Shown piece after piece: positions 26,538 to 37,251 of a stretch of 64,000 nt of DNA (positions within the stretch are counted from its first letter, which is position 1; each line of letters opens with the position of its first letter). Source of the stretch: Sphingomonas faeni (GTDB lineage Bacteria; Pseudomonadota; Alphaproteobacteria; Sphingomonadales; Sphingomonadaceae). The translations under genes and the position numbers were made by a program. The notes below the pieces were generated by a model, which had not been told where the DNA came from, ran no database searches, and was given only the letters and a program-made list of their open reading frames with translations. The stretch lies in NCBI RefSeq assembly GCF_003053745.1, contig NZ_QAYE01000001.1, forward strand, positions 558,001-622,000, read 5' to 3'.

Positions 26538-27869
26538 ATGAACGGAACCGTAGGAAAGCGCTGGAGCGACGGCTTCCGGCCGTATGCGGAGAAGGCGCCG
26601 CTGGGAGCTTTGGCGCTCGGCATATCCTCGGGCTTTCCGTATGCGATGATCGGCGCGACGCTGACGACGCGGCTCGCGGCCAGCGGTATCGACAAGAAGA
26701 CGGTGACGGCGTTCAGCCTCGCCTTCCTCGTCTACAACCTGAAGTTCTTGTGGGCGTGGGTGGTCGATGGCGTCCGGCTGCCGATCATCGGTAGACTGGG
26801 TCAACGCGTCTCTTGGCTGATCGTGACGGCGGCGCTTGTCGTCGCGGCGGTGATCAATCTCGCCTTGGTCGACCCTGCCGCGAGCATTGCAGCGACAGCG
26901 ACCGCAGCGATCCTCGTCGGTGCGGCTGGCGCAACTTTCGACGTCGTGATCGACGCGTTCCGCATCGAGACGCTCGAACCGCGCCAGTTGGGCGTCGGAT
27001 CGGGGATGAGCCAATATGGCTGGCGGATCGGCTCGGCAGGCTCAGGTGCGCTGGCGCTGGTGGTCGCCGAACGCGCCGGCTGGAACGCGGCCTATCTGGC
27101 GTGCGTCGTCTTTGCATTGCCCGCGGTCCTGGCGGGCCTGGCGCTGGGCGAGCCCGAACGACGCCGTCCGCCGATCGAACGCCGCGGTCTCGCCGAGGGC
27201 TTTCGCGCGATCTGGGGGCCGTTCGTCCAGTTCTTCTCGCGCGAAGGGGCGTTCATCGTCCTCGCCTTCATCCTGATCTTCAAGGTCGGCGACACGCTCG
27301 CCAATCTGACGCTGCGGTTGCTGTTCGACGACCTCGGCTTCACCGGCGACGAGATCGCGTTCTACGATGTCGGGATCGGCTTCGTTGCCTATCTGGTGGG
27401 CATCTTCATCGGTGGCATCCTGTACGCGCGGATGGGGATGAAGCGATCGGTACTGCTGTCGCTGGTGCTGATGGGCGTCTCGAACCTGTCGTTCGCGGCG
27501 CTGGCGGCGGCCGGGCACTCGAACCTCGGCATGGCGGCGGCGATCGGCTTCGAGAATGCCTCCAGCGGTTTTGGCGGCGTCGTCGTGATCGCGTACTTCT
27601 CGGCTCTGTGCGACCTGCGCTTCACCGCAGCGCAGTTCGCGCTGATCTCCGCGGCGGCAAGCATCGTCGGACGGATCGTCACCGGCACCACTGCCGGTGC
27701 CTCGATCGAGGCATTCGGCTATGTCGATTTCTATCTGCTGACGACCGCCCTCGCGCTGCCGGGCATCGTCCTGTTCTGGTGGATGAGCCGGTCTGGGATG
27801 ATCGACCGTTCGATCGGCAGCGCGGGCGTCGAGGGTGAAGGCGACGCCCGCGCCGGCGATCCGGTCTAG
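26538..27869 (+). CDS. AmpG-like MFS permease
   Basis: A 443-residue inner-membrane protein with about 12 hydrophobic segments. The opening motif GISSGFPYAMIGATLTTRL and the loop near KTVTAFSLAFLVYNLKFLWAWVVD match the AmpG/muropeptide permease group of the major facilitator superfamily, which imports anhydro-muropeptides for cell-wall recycling. Paralogues in this group may carry other substrates, so the assignment is to family only. ATG 26538 is chosen over GTG 26520 because GGGGAG at 26522-26527 is correctly spaced from it. It is not in an obvious operon; beta-lactamase genes are not seen nearby. Confidence 0.85.
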   Translation: MNGTVGKRWSDGFRPYAEKAPLGALALGISSGFPYAMIGATLTTRLAASGIDKKTVTAFSLAFLVYNLKFLWAWVVDGVRLPIIGRLGQRVSWLIVTAALVVAAVINLALVDPAASIAATATAAILVGAAGATFDVVIDAFRIETLEPRQLGVGSGMSQYGWRIGSAGSGALALVVAERAGWNAAYLACVVFALPAVLAGLALGEPERRRPPIERRGLAEGFRAIWGPFVQFFSREGAFIVLAFILIFKVGDTLANLTLRLLFDDLGFTGDEIAFYDVGIGFVAYLVGIFIGGILYARMGMKRSVLLSLVLMGVSNLSFAALAAAGHSNLGMAAAIGFENASSGFGGVVVIAYFSALCDLRFTAAQFALISAAASIVGRIVTGTTAGASIEAFGYVDFYLLTTALALPGIVLFWWMSRSGMIDRSIGSAGVEGEGDARAGDPV

Positions 27870-27876
27870 CCCACCG

Positions 27877-28353
27877 CTACACCGTGATCGGGCGTCCCTC
27901 GTCGGCAAACGCCGCTGCGACCGCGGCGGCGCTGGCGAGGACGCCGTCGATGCGACGGACGCCGAGCAGGTCGGCCATAAGATAGCGTGCGATCTCGGGC
28001 GCAGTTTCGACGCGCGCGAGCACCGACAGCATCGCCGATTCCGCCGGCGTCATCCGCGCGCAGCAGCACGGGGCGATCGCGATCGTACCTGCCGAAGTAC
28101 CGGCAAGGTCCGCCATCAGCGCCCTCAGCAGCACCAGCGGGCGACGGAAGCCTTGCCCGAACGCAGTGAACATCGTGTGCGAAGCGCGGGCATCGGCGAG
28201 CCCGTGCGCCCCCATCCGGCGCATCGCGAACAAGGCGATTCGTGCGTTTTCACAAGGCGGTAGCGCGTGGGGCAGCAGCGAGGTCGCGCTGGCGATGGTC
28301 TGTGTCGAGGCGGCCGTCGAGTTGGTCGTCGAATTGGGGCGGGTATCGGTCAT
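27877..28353 (-). CDS. Conserved hypothetical protein, possible DUF6628 family
   Basis: A 158-residue Ala-rich soluble protein. Notable features are CENARIALFAMRRMGAHGLADA, TAFGQGFRRPLVLLRALM and a run of three cysteines in IAPCCCARMT, which might bind a metal. I recall similar small proteins being common in sphingomonads under the DUF6628 name, but this is from memory. Function is unknown. It is convergent with the AmpG-like gene, whose stop lies eight bases away. Confidence 0.75.
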   Translation of the reverse strand: MTDTRPNSTTNSTAASTQTIASATSLLPHALPPCENARIALFAMRRMGAHGLADARASHTMFTAFGQGFRRPLVLLRALMADLAGTSAGTIAIAPCCCARMTPAESAMLSVLARVETAPEIARYLMADLLGVRRIDGVLASAAAVAAAFADEGRPITV

Positions 28354-28421
28354 TCACGCGACTCCGTGGTGGTATCCACAAAGTCGCCCGTTGGTTATTG
28401 ATAGTCAATAGCAATAAGAGC

Positions 28422-29741
28422 TCAGTCCGGCGGTTGGTCGTTTGCGGCGAGCACTTCACCGGCGAGGTAGAGCGAACCGGCGATCAGCACGAGTTGCGGC
28501 GGGTCGGTTTGTGTGGCGATCGAGGCTAACGCTTCACTGGGCGTGGCGGCTGTTCCGGCGGTCTTTCCGAACGATCGGGTGAGCGTCGCAAGTGCCTCGG
28601 GCGCGTGATGGGCGTGGCCGGGGACGGGGATGGCGATGACATGGCCGACCGATGGCGACAGGATGCGGATCACGGCGTCCGCATCCTTGTTCGCGAGCAT
28701 GCCGAGGATCAGCGTCACCGGGCGGCCCTTGGCGAGCGTCCGCAGAGAGCGCGCGACCGGTTGCGCGGCGTTCGGATTATGTGCGCCGTCGAGCCACAGC
28801 TCGCTGCCCTCGGGCAATCGCGCGAGCAGCGGGCCATCCGACAATCGCTGCATCCTTGCAGGCCAGTGCGCCCAGTCGGCGGCAGCGCGCATCGCCGCTT
28901 CGGGAATGTGCAGCGCGCCCTGGTGACGGAGCATGGCGATCGCGAGCGCGAGGTTGCGCGACTGGTGCGCGCCGACGAGGCGGGGGCGGTTGGTGACGAC
29001 CGAAAAACCGGTGTCCTCGTAGCGGACGGTCGAGCGTGCGGTTTCGCTGCTCCAGGCGGTGCCGCGGGCGAACACGGGTGCGCCGGCGGCATCGGCGACC
29101 GCGGCGATCTTCGCGCGGAGGGCCTTTGGATAGTCCATCGTGACCAGCGGCACGCCGGGCTTGGCGATGCCTGCCTTCTCGCCGGCAATCTCCAGCAGCG
29201 TGTCGCCAAGGAACGACTGGTGATCGATGCCGAGCGCGGCGATGCCGGTGACGACCGGGTTCGGAATGACGTTGGTTGCGTCGAGCCTGCCACCGAGACC
29301 GACTTCGACGATCGTCGCAGCGGCGGGCGTGCGCGCGAAGGCGAGGAAGGCGGCGGCGGTGGTGACTTCGAAGAAGCTCGCCTGGAGATCGGCAGCGTGG
29401 TCGAGCACTTCCGACAGCAAGGCGGCGAGCAACTCGTCGTCGATCAGCTTGCCCGCGAGGCGGATGCGTTCGTTGAAGCGGACGAGGTGCGGCGAGGAAT
29501 AGACGTGCACGCTGTGACCGGCGGCTTCGATTGCGGCGCGCAGGAACGCGCAGGTCGAGCCCTTGCCGTTGGTGCCGGCGACGTGGAACACCGGGGGGAG
29601 GTTAAGGTGGGGGTTGCCGAGGCGGCTCAGGAGCGCGGTGATACGCTCCAGACCTAGGATGTCCGCGCCGGGCGACAGCGCGGTCAATCGGTCGAGCTGC
29701 GCTTGCACTGCGGGCGAGGAAGAAACGGCGTGGTCGGGCAT
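28422..29741 (-). CDS. folC: Bifunctional folylpolyglutamate/dihydrofolate synthase
   Basis: FolC adds glutamate to dihydropteroate and to folates in the cytosol. The 439-residue product has the Mur-ligase-type P-loop GTNGKGSTCAFLR near residue 53, then YSSPHLVRFNERIR, and the acid-rich central domain with GLGGRLDATN. The C-terminal ligase lobe has LDGAHNPNAAQPV. Length is standard. It is the last gene of the lapA-to-folC run. Its ribosome-binding site, GGGGAGAGGGAG, is supplied by palindromic repeat B1, and lies in the 3' arm of that hairpin. Confidence 0.96.
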   Translation of the reverse strand: MPDHAVSSSPAVQAQLDRLTALSPGADILGLERITALLSRLGNPHLNLPPVFHVAGTNGKGSTCAFLRAAIEAAGHSVHVYSSPHLVRFNERIRLAGKLIDDELLAALLSEVLDHAADLQASFFEVTTAAAFLAFARTPAAATIVEVGLGGRLDATNVIPNPVVTGIAALGIDHQSFLGDTLLEIAGEKAGIAKPGVPLVTMDYPKALRAKIAAVADAAGAPVFARGTAWSSETARSTVRYEDTGFSVVTNRPRLVGAHQSRNLALAIAMLRHQGALHIPEAAMRAAADWAHWPARMQRLSDGPLLARLPEGSELWLDGAHNPNAAQPVARSLRTLAKGRPVTLILGMLANKDADAVIRILSPSVGHVIAIPVPGHAHHAPEALATLTRSFGKTAGTAATPSEALASIATQTDPPQLVLIAGSLYLAGEVLAANDQPPD

Positions 29742-29746
29742 TCTGG

Positions 29747-29851
29747 CTCCCTCTCCCCTCCGGGGAGAGGGCTGGGGTGAGGGGTAGTACCGGGCGGCGC
29801 ACTGTTGGGCTGCCCCTCACCCCGACCCTCTCCCCGTAGGGGAGAGGGAGT
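29747..29851. repeat. Palindromic repeat B1 between accD and folC
   Basis: Arms CCCTCTCCCCTCCGGGGAGAGGG (two self-complementary halves, 29750-29771) and a matching downstream hairpin CCCTCTCC...GGAGAGGG (29826-29848), with GGGTGAGGGG / CCCCTCACCC pairing between them. The element covers the folC ribosome-binding site on the minus strand. Confidence 0.8.
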
Positions 29852-29856
29852 AGAGA

Positions 29857-30708
29857 TTACGCGGCCTCGCGCGCGCTTAGATACCCGATCACCGTACCTA
29901 GCTGCTCGCGCAGATCCTTGCGGTGGACCACCATGTCGATCATCCCATGTTCGAGATAATATTCGCTCGTCTGGAAATCCTCGGGCAGCTTCTCGCGGAT
30001 CGTGCTCTCGATCACGCGGCGGCCGGTGAAGGCGAGCGTCGCCTTGGGCTCGGCGATCTGGACATCGCCGAGCATCGCATACGCCGCCATCACGCCGCCT
30101 GAGGTCGGGTCGGTGAGCACGACGATATACGGCAGGCCGGCGTCATGAAGCATCTGGATCGCGACCGTGCTGCGCGGCATCTGCATGAGGCTGAGGATGC
30201 CTTCCTGCATGCGCGCACCGCCGCTCGCGGTGAAGATGACGTAGGGAACCCGGTCCTCAATCGCCGCCTCGACGCCGCGCACGAACGCTTCGCCGACTGC
30301 GAGGCCCATCGAGCCGCCCATGAAGCCGAAATCCTGGACGCCGACGACGACGCGGTGGCCGTCGATCGCGCCGCGTGCGTTGATGAGCGCGTCCTGCTCG
30401 CTGTTGTCGGTACGCGCGGCCTTGAGGCGATCGGTATAGCGCTTCTGGTCGCGGAATTTCAGCGGGTCCTCGGGGACCTTAGGCGCCGGAAGTTCCGAAC
30501 AGCTGCCCTCGTCGAACAGCTGCGCGAAGCGGATCTTCGGCCCGATGCGGTCGTGGTGATCGCACTTCGGGCAGACATACAGGTTGTCCTCTAGTTCCTT
30601 GGTGAAGACCATCTGCCCGCAGCCCTTGCACTTGTGCCAGAGATTTTCGGGCGTCTCGCGCTTCGCGACGAAGGGCAGGACGTTGCGGACGCTGTTGAGC
30701 CAGCTCAT
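29857..30708 (-). CDS. accD: Acetyl-CoA carboxylase carboxyltransferase subunit beta
   Basis: AccD with AccA transfers the carboxyl group from biotin to acetyl-CoA in the first step of fatty-acid synthesis. The 283-residue product has an N-terminal zinc ribbon with Cys27, Cys30, Cys46 and Cys49, then the carboxyltransferase domain with [22 protein letters not shown] and DPTSGGVMA. The N-terminal MSWLNSVRN matches family starts. The ATG overlaps the trpA stop (ATGA), so it is coupled to the trp genes, the usual trpFBA-accD-folC arrangement. Confidence 0.97.
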   Translation of the reverse strand: MSWLNSVRNVLPFVAKRETPENLWHKCKGCGQMVFTKELEDNLYVCPKCDHHDRIGPKIRFAQLFDEGSCSELPAPKVPEDPLKFRDQKRYTDRLKAARTDNSEQDALINARGAIDGHRVVVGVQDFGFMGGSMGLAVGEAFVRGVEAAIEDRVPYVIFTASGGARMQEGILSLMQMPRSTVAIQMLHDAGLPYIVVLTDPTSGGVMAAYAMLGDVQIAEPKATLAFTGRRVIESTIREKLPEDFQTSEYYLEHGMIDMVVHRKDLREQLGTVIGYLSAREAA

Positions 30709-31517
30709 GCGGAGACCTTTCGGGCCGAGGCAACGGCGTCGGCGAGAGACTTGATATAGGCGCGGACCGGCTCGGCCGCAGCGGCACCGTGCTGCGCGAC
30801 CAGTTCGACGATCGCCGAACCGACGACGACGCCGTCCGCGACGCGCGCGACGTTCGCCGCCTGCTCGGGCGTGCGGATCCCAAAGCCGACCGCGATCGGG
30901 ATGTTGGTCTGTGCCTTTAAGCGGGCGACGGCGTCCTCGATCGAGGATTGCTGTGCCTGCTGGAGCCCGGTGATGCCGGCGACCGAGACGTAATAGAGGA
31001 ACCCGCTCGCACCATCGAGCACGGTCGGTAGCCGCGCGGCGTCGGTTGTGGGGGTGGCAAGGCGGATCAGGTCGATCCCGGCGGCACGCAACTGCGGGCC
31101 GAGCGCATCGTCCTCCTCGGGGGGCACGTCGACGCAGATCACGCCGTCGACGCCGGCGTTGGCAGCCGCCTCGGCGAACCAGTCCGCGCCACGCCGGAGC
31201 ATCGGGTTGCCGTAGCCCATCAACACCAGTGGCACGTCCGGGTGCCGCGCGCGAAACGCGGTGGCCGTGGCGAGGATGTCCGCGGTGCGCGTACCTTGCG
31301 CGAGGCTGCGGATGTTCGCCGCCTGGATCGCCGGGCCGTCGGCCATGGGGTCGGTAAACGGCATGCCGAGCTCGATCGCATCCGCCCCGCCCGCGACGAG
31401 CGCGTCGAGGATCGGGCCGGTAGCCTCGGTGGTCGGATCACCCGCGGTGACGAACGCGACAAGCGCGGCGCGACCGGCGGCGGCGGTGCGCGCAAAGGTG
31501 GCAGCGAGCCGGCTCAC
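30705..31517 (-). CDS. trpA: Tryptophan synthase alpha chain
   Basis: TrpA cleaves indole-3-glycerol phosphate to indole, which is channelled to TrpB. I place the start at GTG 31517, giving 270 residues; catalytic Glu49 ([10 protein letters not shown]) and Asp60 (DPMADGP) then fall at the standard numbers. The phosphate-binding GFGIRTPEQ and GSAIVE segments follow. The GTG sits just after palindromic repeat B2, whose hairpin arm GGGAGGGGGG provides the ribosome-binding site. An upstream in-frame extension is inside the repeat and rejected. The stop overlaps the accD start. Confidence 0.96.
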   Translation of the reverse strand: MSRLAATFARTAAAGRAALVAFVTAGDPTTEATGPILDALVAGGADAIELGMPFTDPMADGPAIQAANIRSLAQGTRTADILATATAFRARHPDVPLVLMGYGNPMLRRGADWFAEAAANAGVDGVICVDVPPEEDDALGPQLRAAGIDLIRLATPTTDAARLPTVLDGASGFLYYVSVAGITGLQQAQQSSIEDAVARLKAQTNIPIAVGFGIRTPEQAANVARVADGVVVGSAIVELVAQHGAAAAEPVRAYIKSLADAVASARKVSA

Positions 31518-31520
31518 TTG

Positions 31521-31667
31521 CCCCCCTCCCGCAAGCGGGAGGGGCTGGGGGTGGGCACCCGGCCTCCGCTGGTGGTGCGGTTGGCGATAGAGGGACTCGA
31601 ACCAGTGGTCCGGCCGGTGTGAGCGCGAGCCCACCCCCGGCCCCTCCCGCGTGCGGGAGGGGGGAAG
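31521..31667. repeat. Palindromic repeat B2 between trpB and trpA
   Basis: Two end hairpins, CCCCTCCC-gcaagc-GGGAGGGG (31523-31544) and CCCCTCCCGC...GCGGGAGGGG (about 31641-31662), with GGGGGTGGGC / GCCCACCCCC pairing between them. The middle is unique sequence. It fills the trpB-trpA gap and supplies the trpA ribosome-binding site. Confidence 0.8.
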
Positions 31668-31677
31668 GATGCGGCGA

Positions 31678-32919
<1,242 letters not shown>

Positions 32920-32956
32920 ACGGAGCGCTTTAGCACCTCGGTACGGTGCGCCAAGC

Positions 32957-33012
32957 CCTTGTATCCCCGTGAAGACGGGGATCCAGTCTGGGCACCCGCC
33001 TTCGCGGGTGAA
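32957..33012. repeat. Short palindromic repeat between trpF and trpB (family E)
   Basis: Two adjacent hairpins, TATCCCCGTG...CGGGGATC and CACCCGCCTTCGCGGGTG, with CCAGTCTGGG between them. It belongs to the same class as 39630-39724 and 55489-55553. Confidence 0.7.
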
Positions 33013-33016
33013 CAAC

Positions 33017-33649
33017 TCAGGCGGCGACCGCCCTGAGGAACGCCGCAATCTTCGTTTCGTCCTTGGTGCCGGGCTCGCTTTCGACTCCGGACGAAACGTC
33101 GACCAGTTCCGCCCCAGTCCGCCGGATCGCCTCTGCCACATTGGCCAGATCGAGCCCGCCCGACAGCGCCCAGGGCAGTGGATGCCGGAACCCGTCGAGC
33201 AGGTCCCAGTCGAACCGCAAGCCCATCCCGCCGGGCAACGCCGCCGAGTCCGGCGTCTTCGCGTCGTACAGGATGCAGTCGGCGACTCCGACGAAGCCAT
33301 GCGCCGCATCGAGATCGCCGCGCGTACGAACCGCGACCGCGACCCAGGTCTCGATCCGGAACTTCGCGCGGATCGCGGCGGCGCGCGCTGGAGCCACCTT
33401 GTGGAGTTGCAGCACGTCGAGCGTCGCCGAGCCGACCGCCTGTTCAAGCATGTCGTCCTCCGGATCGACGAACACGCCGACCTTCGCAACGTGCCGCGGT
33501 ACGCGTGCGGCGAGTTCGGCGGCTTTCGCGAACGTCACGTGGCGCGGGGAGGCGGGGAAGAACACGAACCCGACATGACTCGCCCCGTGTTTGATCGCGG
33601 CGTCGAGCGTGGCGGGGGTGGAGAGGCCGCAGATCTTGGCGGTGGTCAT
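33017..33649 (-). CDS. trpF: Phosphoribosylanthranilate isomerase
   Basis: TrpF catalyses the Amadori rearrangement of phosphoribosylanthranilate in tryptophan synthesis. The 210-residue TIM-barrel product has catalytic Cys7 in AKICGLS and the Asp in [19 protein letters not shown] and the phosphate-binding SGGLDLANV and SSGVES segments are present. The ATG has AAGGAA upstream. Family A palindromic repeat lies between it and pyrF. Confidence 0.96.
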   Translation of the reverse strand: MTTAKICGLSTPATLDAAIKHGASHVGFVFFPASPRHVTFAKAAELAARVPRHVAKVGVFVDPEDDMLEQAVGSATLDVLQLHKVAPARAAAIRAKFRIETWVAVAVRTRGDLDAAHGFVGVADCILYDAKTPDSAALPGGMGLRFDWDLLDGFRHPLPWALSGGLDLANVAEAIRRTGAELVDVSSGVESEPGTKDETKIAAFLRAVAA

Positions 33650-33678
33650 TCGGGTTCCTTGGGGAGCAGGAGCTTGAT

Positions 33679-33808
33679 CATCCTCCCCCGCCAGGGGGAG
33701 GTGGCGCCGAAGGTGACGGAGGGGGAGGAAAGGGCACGCAACGACGGCTTCCCTTTCCTCCCCCTCCGTCAGGCTGTGCCTGCCACCTCCCCCTGGCGGG
33801 GGAGGATC
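33679..33808. repeat. Palindromic intergenic repeat, family A copy 3
   Basis: Same structure as copies at 839-966 and 22309-22433: outer arms ATCCTCCCCCGCCAGGGGGA / CCCCCTGGCGGGGGAGGAT, then GGTGGC / GCCACC, then GACGGAGGGGGAGGA / TCCTCCCCCTCCGTC. It separates pyrF from trpF. Confidence 0.85.
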
Positions 33809-33825
33809 GTAAATTACGCGTGCAG

Positions 33826-34500
33826 CTAAAGCGTCGCGCCAATCGCGCGGGCTGCGATATCTGGGTCTTCGGCTTGGGTGATCGGGCGACCAACGACCAG
33901 GATCGAGGCGCCGGCGTCCATCGCCTGGCGCGGGGTGACGACGCGCTTCTGGTCGCCGACCTGGCCGTCGGGAAGGCGCACGCCGGGCACTACGAAGAAG
34001 CCCTTGGGCCAGATCGCCTTCGCCGCGGCAACCTCCGCGCCCGAGCAGACGATGCCGTCGACTCCCGCCTCGCAGGCGAGTTCAGTCAGCCGCGAAACCT
34101 GGTCGTGCGCGTTGCCGATGACGCCGGTCGCGGCGAGATCGGTCGCGTCGAGGCTGGTCAGCATCGTCACCGCGATCACCTTCGTGCCAAGCGGGGCGGC
34201 AGCCTTCGCGTCCTCCAGCATCGCCCGCCCGCCACTCGCATGCACAGTCAGGATCGCCGGCTTCAGCGCGCCCAAGGCCTGCACCGCCTTGGCCACGGTG
34301 TTCGGAATGTCGTGCAGCTTCAGGTCGAGAAAGATCGGCAGGCCGAGTTCCGCCATTGCATGCACGCCGGACTGGCCGTGTGCGCAGAAGAATTCGAGCC
34401 CTAGCTTGATCCCGCCGACATGGTGGCGGACGCGTGTCGCCATCGCCTTCGCGCGGGCGAGGTCGGGCGTGTCGAGTGCGACGTAGATCCGGTTGCTCAC
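33826..34500 (-). CDS. pyrF: Orotidine 5'-phosphate decarboxylase
   Basis: PyrF performs the last step of de novo UMP synthesis. The 224-residue product starts at GTG 34500 (MSNRIYVALDTPD) and carries the catalytic DXKXXD array Asp59-Lys61-Asp64 in LDLKLHDIPNT. The phosphate loop region VPGVRLPDGQVGDQ and VVGRPIT are present. The start overlaps the lapA stop, so the two are coupled; a longer in-frame N-terminus would be lapA sequence in another frame. Confidence 0.96.
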   Translation of the reverse strand: MSNRIYVALDTPDLARAKAMATRVRHHVGGIKLGLEFFCAHGQSGVHAMAELGLPIFLDLKLHDIPNTVAKAVQALGALKPAILTVHASGGRAMLEDAKAAAPLGTKVIAVTMLTSLDATDLAATGVIGNAHDQVSRLTELACEAGVDGIVCSGAEVAAAKAIWPKGFFVVPGVRLPDGQVGDQKRVVTPRQAMDAGASILVVGRPITQAEDPDIAARAIGATL

Positions 34501-34844
34501 AGGAGCGACCCCGGGGGCGTAGCGGTCGGCGTGCCAATCGGTGCGATCGTTGCCGACGTCTCGGCGGGCACGAACGTCACCGGTTCCGGTCGCGGCGTGC
34601 GCAGTTCCAGCAACTCGCGCTCGCAGGTCGACAGCCGCTGGCGCAGCCGCCACCGGATCGCATGATTGTAGAGCATCGTCGGCACGAACCCGATCAGGAA
34701 CGTCACGAACAGCAGCAGCGGCAGGTTCACGTCCGCGATCAGCCCGCCCCAGAGCTGGATCTGGACGGCGTTCCAGTTGCTGATGGTGAAGACCGCGGCG
34801 ATGAACGCCAGCAGGCACCAGAACAGGATTTTCAGGAACTGCAT
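34497..34844 (-). CDS. lapA: LapA-domain inner-membrane protein
   Basis: A small 115-residue membrane protein with two transmembrane segments (about residues 4-24 and 41-62) joined by NWNAVQIQLWGG, the signature layout of LapA/DUF1049 proteins. In enteric bacteria LapA works with LapB in controlling lipopolysaccharide synthesis; the role in Alphaproteobacteria is less clear. The start at 34844 is chosen because AAAGGG precedes it; an upstream ATG at 34862 is possible. The C-terminal tail is Pro/Thr-rich. It commonly sits between ihfB and the trp genes; here ihfB is about 18 kb away. Confidence 0.88.
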   Translation of the reverse strand: MQFLKILFWCLLAFIAAVFTISNWNAVQIQLWGGLIADVNLPLLLFVTFLIGFVPTMLYNHAIRWRLRQRLSTCERELLELRTPRPEPVTFVPAETSATIAPIGTPTATPPGSLL

Positions 34845-34927
34845 GCGGCGACCCTTTATCATACCCCATCGCGTCGAAACGCGGTTGGAAACGCAGAGCT
34901 ACCGCCACATCGGCGTTTTGGCCAGCT

Positions 34928-37216
34928 TTAGCCGATTTCCGTCCGCAACTGCGCGATCAGCGGCAGGATCGCGGTGAGCCGTGGTTCCTCCTCGTCGAGG
35001 ATGGCGAGGAACGCGGCGCGCTTGATCGCCGCCACCCGGCCCGGCTTCATCCGCACGGTCGAGGGCAGCGTCGAGACGGTGATGTCGATCATCCGCTCCG
35101 ACCCGTGCAGCCGCCCCCAGAGATAGTCGTTCTCGCGGTAGGCACGGCTGAAGAACGCGCCGAACGTGCCGAACTGGATCCCCTTCAACGTCGCCTCGGC
35201 GCCGCCGGAGCGGATCGAGGTCGCATCGTCTGGCGCGATCCGGTCGACCTTGATCGGATCGAACTCGTCGAGCCCTTCGCCCTGCAACAGCGGCAGCGTC
35301 GCGGTGTCGAAATACGGGAAACCGAGATAGGCCAGCAACAGCGTCCGTCGTGTCGGCTTGGCGAGTGCGGCGAACGCCTCCGCCAGCCGCTGGTCGGTTT
35401 CCGCATCGAGGCGCTCCAGGTCGAACGTCCGGCCGAGCGTCTCCAGCACTGCGGTCGCATCGCCGCGCATCGCTCGCACCGCGTCGTGCAGCCCGGCATG
35501 CATCTCGGCGCGCAACCGGTCGAGATACGGCGACAGCGATTCGTAGATCGCGTCGCGCATCGGCCCCAGTTCGGGCTCGTCGACGGCTGTCTCCACTTCG
35601 GACAGGCGCCGCGCCATCAGCCGCAGCCGGCGGATGCGAAAGCCTATGTCGAACGTCCGCAGGAACGTGATCGACGCGGCGCTGGCCCCGCCGGCATGCC
35701 CCGACCCGAGCTGGTCCGCCCCCGAGGCGGCGACATGCGCGACGATCGCCGTACGGATCTGCGCCAGCCGCCGGGGTCGGTGGTGCTCCCCAGCATCGAA
35801 CAACAGCAACGCCAGCGTCTCGATCACCGCGCTGCGCTTCAGATGGCCGTAAGCGACGAAGCCATAGCCCGAGCTCGCCGCCGCCGCCTTCTGCGCGCGC
35901 CGCCGCCACGCGATCAGCCGCGGCGCGGTCGGCCGGTCGAGGAACAGCGTATGGCCGAACAGCGACTCGACGTCCGCCTCCACTTCGGGTCGGATCGCGG
36001 TGAGGATACCGCGCATCCGGTCGATCCGTGCCGAGCGCTCGGCAATTGCCTCCAGATTGTCGCGGATCGGTTGCTGGCGCGGAATGTCGCTGATCGCACC
36101 GATGATCGTCTGGAAGAAGCCGGGCGTACCACCACCGCGGTTGAGCCGCAGCTTGATGTCGGGCGAGGGGTCTATGTAGATGAAGCGCCGGTCGATCTGA
36201 CGCCGCGCCGGTCGCTCCTTGAGCGCGTCGAGCGCGGGCCGGAACGGCGCGTTGGCGAGCACGGATCCGTCGATCAGCACCGCGCTTTCCGCTGCGTTGG
36301 CAGCGGTATGGCGGGGCAGGACGCGCGCAAGGAACGCAGGACGTTCCGGCCAGTTGATCGCGCGATCCTTAAGAACACCGTCCAGTTCGGCGACGGTGAA
36401 CGGGGGGAAGGCGCCTGGGAAGCTCGACGTCGCGCGCGCTGCGAACGCCAGTTCCGCGGGCGGCGCGAGCGTATCGCACGCACCGCCATTGTCGGTGAAG
36501 TCGACCACTAGGCGATGCTCGGTCTCGACCACTTCGGCGGGTGAATTGAGCTGCAACCGTTCGGGATGCCCCGAAAAGTCGGTGACCGTCACGAACAGGT
36601 CGAGCGGCTGGCCCGGCGGCAACAGGCGCGGCCCGCGCTCGCTCGCTGCCATCGCGTCGAACGCATCGAGCAGCAGGTTGGTGAAGGTCTTCCCCCCGAA
36701 CGGCGGCTCGAACCAGCGCGAGCGGATGAAATGCGACAGCTTGGTCCGCACCTCTTCACGTGTGGGATCGTCGAGCGCGTCGACCTTGTCGGTGCTACGC
36801 CCTGCCGCCATCCACGCGAGCGGCATTGCCCACGCCTTCGAGAATCGCGATTTCGGCGCCGCCTCGGTATCGATCAGCGCCTCGACGTCGGCCGACGTCA
36901 TCCACAGGTCGGTCAGCGGGTCGAGGCTCTGCCCGGTGGCGATCGCCTGTGCGAGGAAGATGCCGTTGATCCCGCCCGCGCTGGCGCCTGCGATGATGTC
37001 GGCGAGCACGCGGACGCGGATCGCACCATGCGCCTCGATCTCTTGGAGCAGCGCGTGATACACGCCCTCGCTGCCGCCCTTCGGCGTGTCGCCGTCGTGG
37101 AAGGCGCGGCTGGCGCAGACGAGCCGCCAGATCTCCTTGGTGATGCCGTGCATGTAGACCGCAAGGCTGATCCCGCCATAGCAGACGAGCGCCAGTCGCA
37201 GTTCCTTCTCGCGCAT
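34928..37216 (-). CDS. Large patatin-like protein (DUF3376-type)
   Basis: A 762-residue protein. The N-terminal patatin-like domain has a glycine-rich start (ALVCYGGISLAVYMHG), the nucleophile elbow GASAGG with Ser79, and the dyad Asp in LIDGSVLANAPF. This suggests acyl-hydrolase (lipase/phospholipase) activity. The long C-terminal half (about 400-762) has no motif I recognise, is rich in Arg/Leu helices and fits the DUF3376 region of this family. There is no signal peptide, so it is probably cytosolic or peripherally membrane-bound. It is close to, and co-oriented with, the downstream lapA and upstream EEP genes, but spacing does not prove an operon. Confidence 0.85.
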   Translation of the reverse strand: MREKELRLALVCYGGISLAVYMHGITKEIWRLVCASRAFHDGDTPKGGSEGVYHALLQEIEAHGAIRVRVLADIIAGASAGGINGIFLAQAIATGQSLDPLTDLWMTSADVEALIDTEAAPKSRFSKAWAMPLAWMAAGRSTDKVDALDDPTREEVRTKLSHFIRSRWFEPPFGGKTFTNLLLDAFDAMAASERGPRLLPPGQPLDLFVTVTDFSGHPERLQLNSPAEVVETEHRLVVDFTDNGGACDTLAPPAELAFAARATSSFPGAFPPFTVAELDGVLKDRAINWPERPAFLARVLPRHTAANAAESAVLIDGSVLANAPFRPALDALKERPARRQIDRRFIYIDPSPDIKLRLNRGGGTPGFFQTIIGAISDIPRQQPIRDNLEAIAERSARIDRMRGILTAIRPEVEADVESLFGHTLFLDRPTAPRLIAWRRRAQKAAAASSGYGFVAYGHLKRSAVIETLALLLFDAGEHHRPRRLAQIRTAIVAHVAASGADQLGSGHAGGASAASITFLRTFDIGFRIRRLRLMARRLSEVETAVDEPELGPMRDAIYESLSPYLDRLRAEMHAGLHDAVRAMRGDATAVLETLGRTFDLERLDAETDQRLAEAFAALAKPTRRTLLLAYLGFPYFDTATLPLLQGEGLDEFDPIKVDRIAPDDATSIRSGGAEATLKGIQFGTFGAFFSRAYRENDYLWGRLHGSERMIDITVSTLPSTVRMKPGRVAAIKRAAFLAILDEEEPRLTAILPLIAQLRTEIG

Positions 37217-37251
37217 TCTACATCCTCATGCCGACGGTATCTCTGGGGGTT

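Noticed and set aside
31591..31603. Sequence AGGGACTCGAACC in the trpB-trpA repeat resembles a tRNA T-arm on the minus strand
   Set aside because: Only the T-loop motif matches; no acceptor, D-arm or anticodon stem could be built around it.
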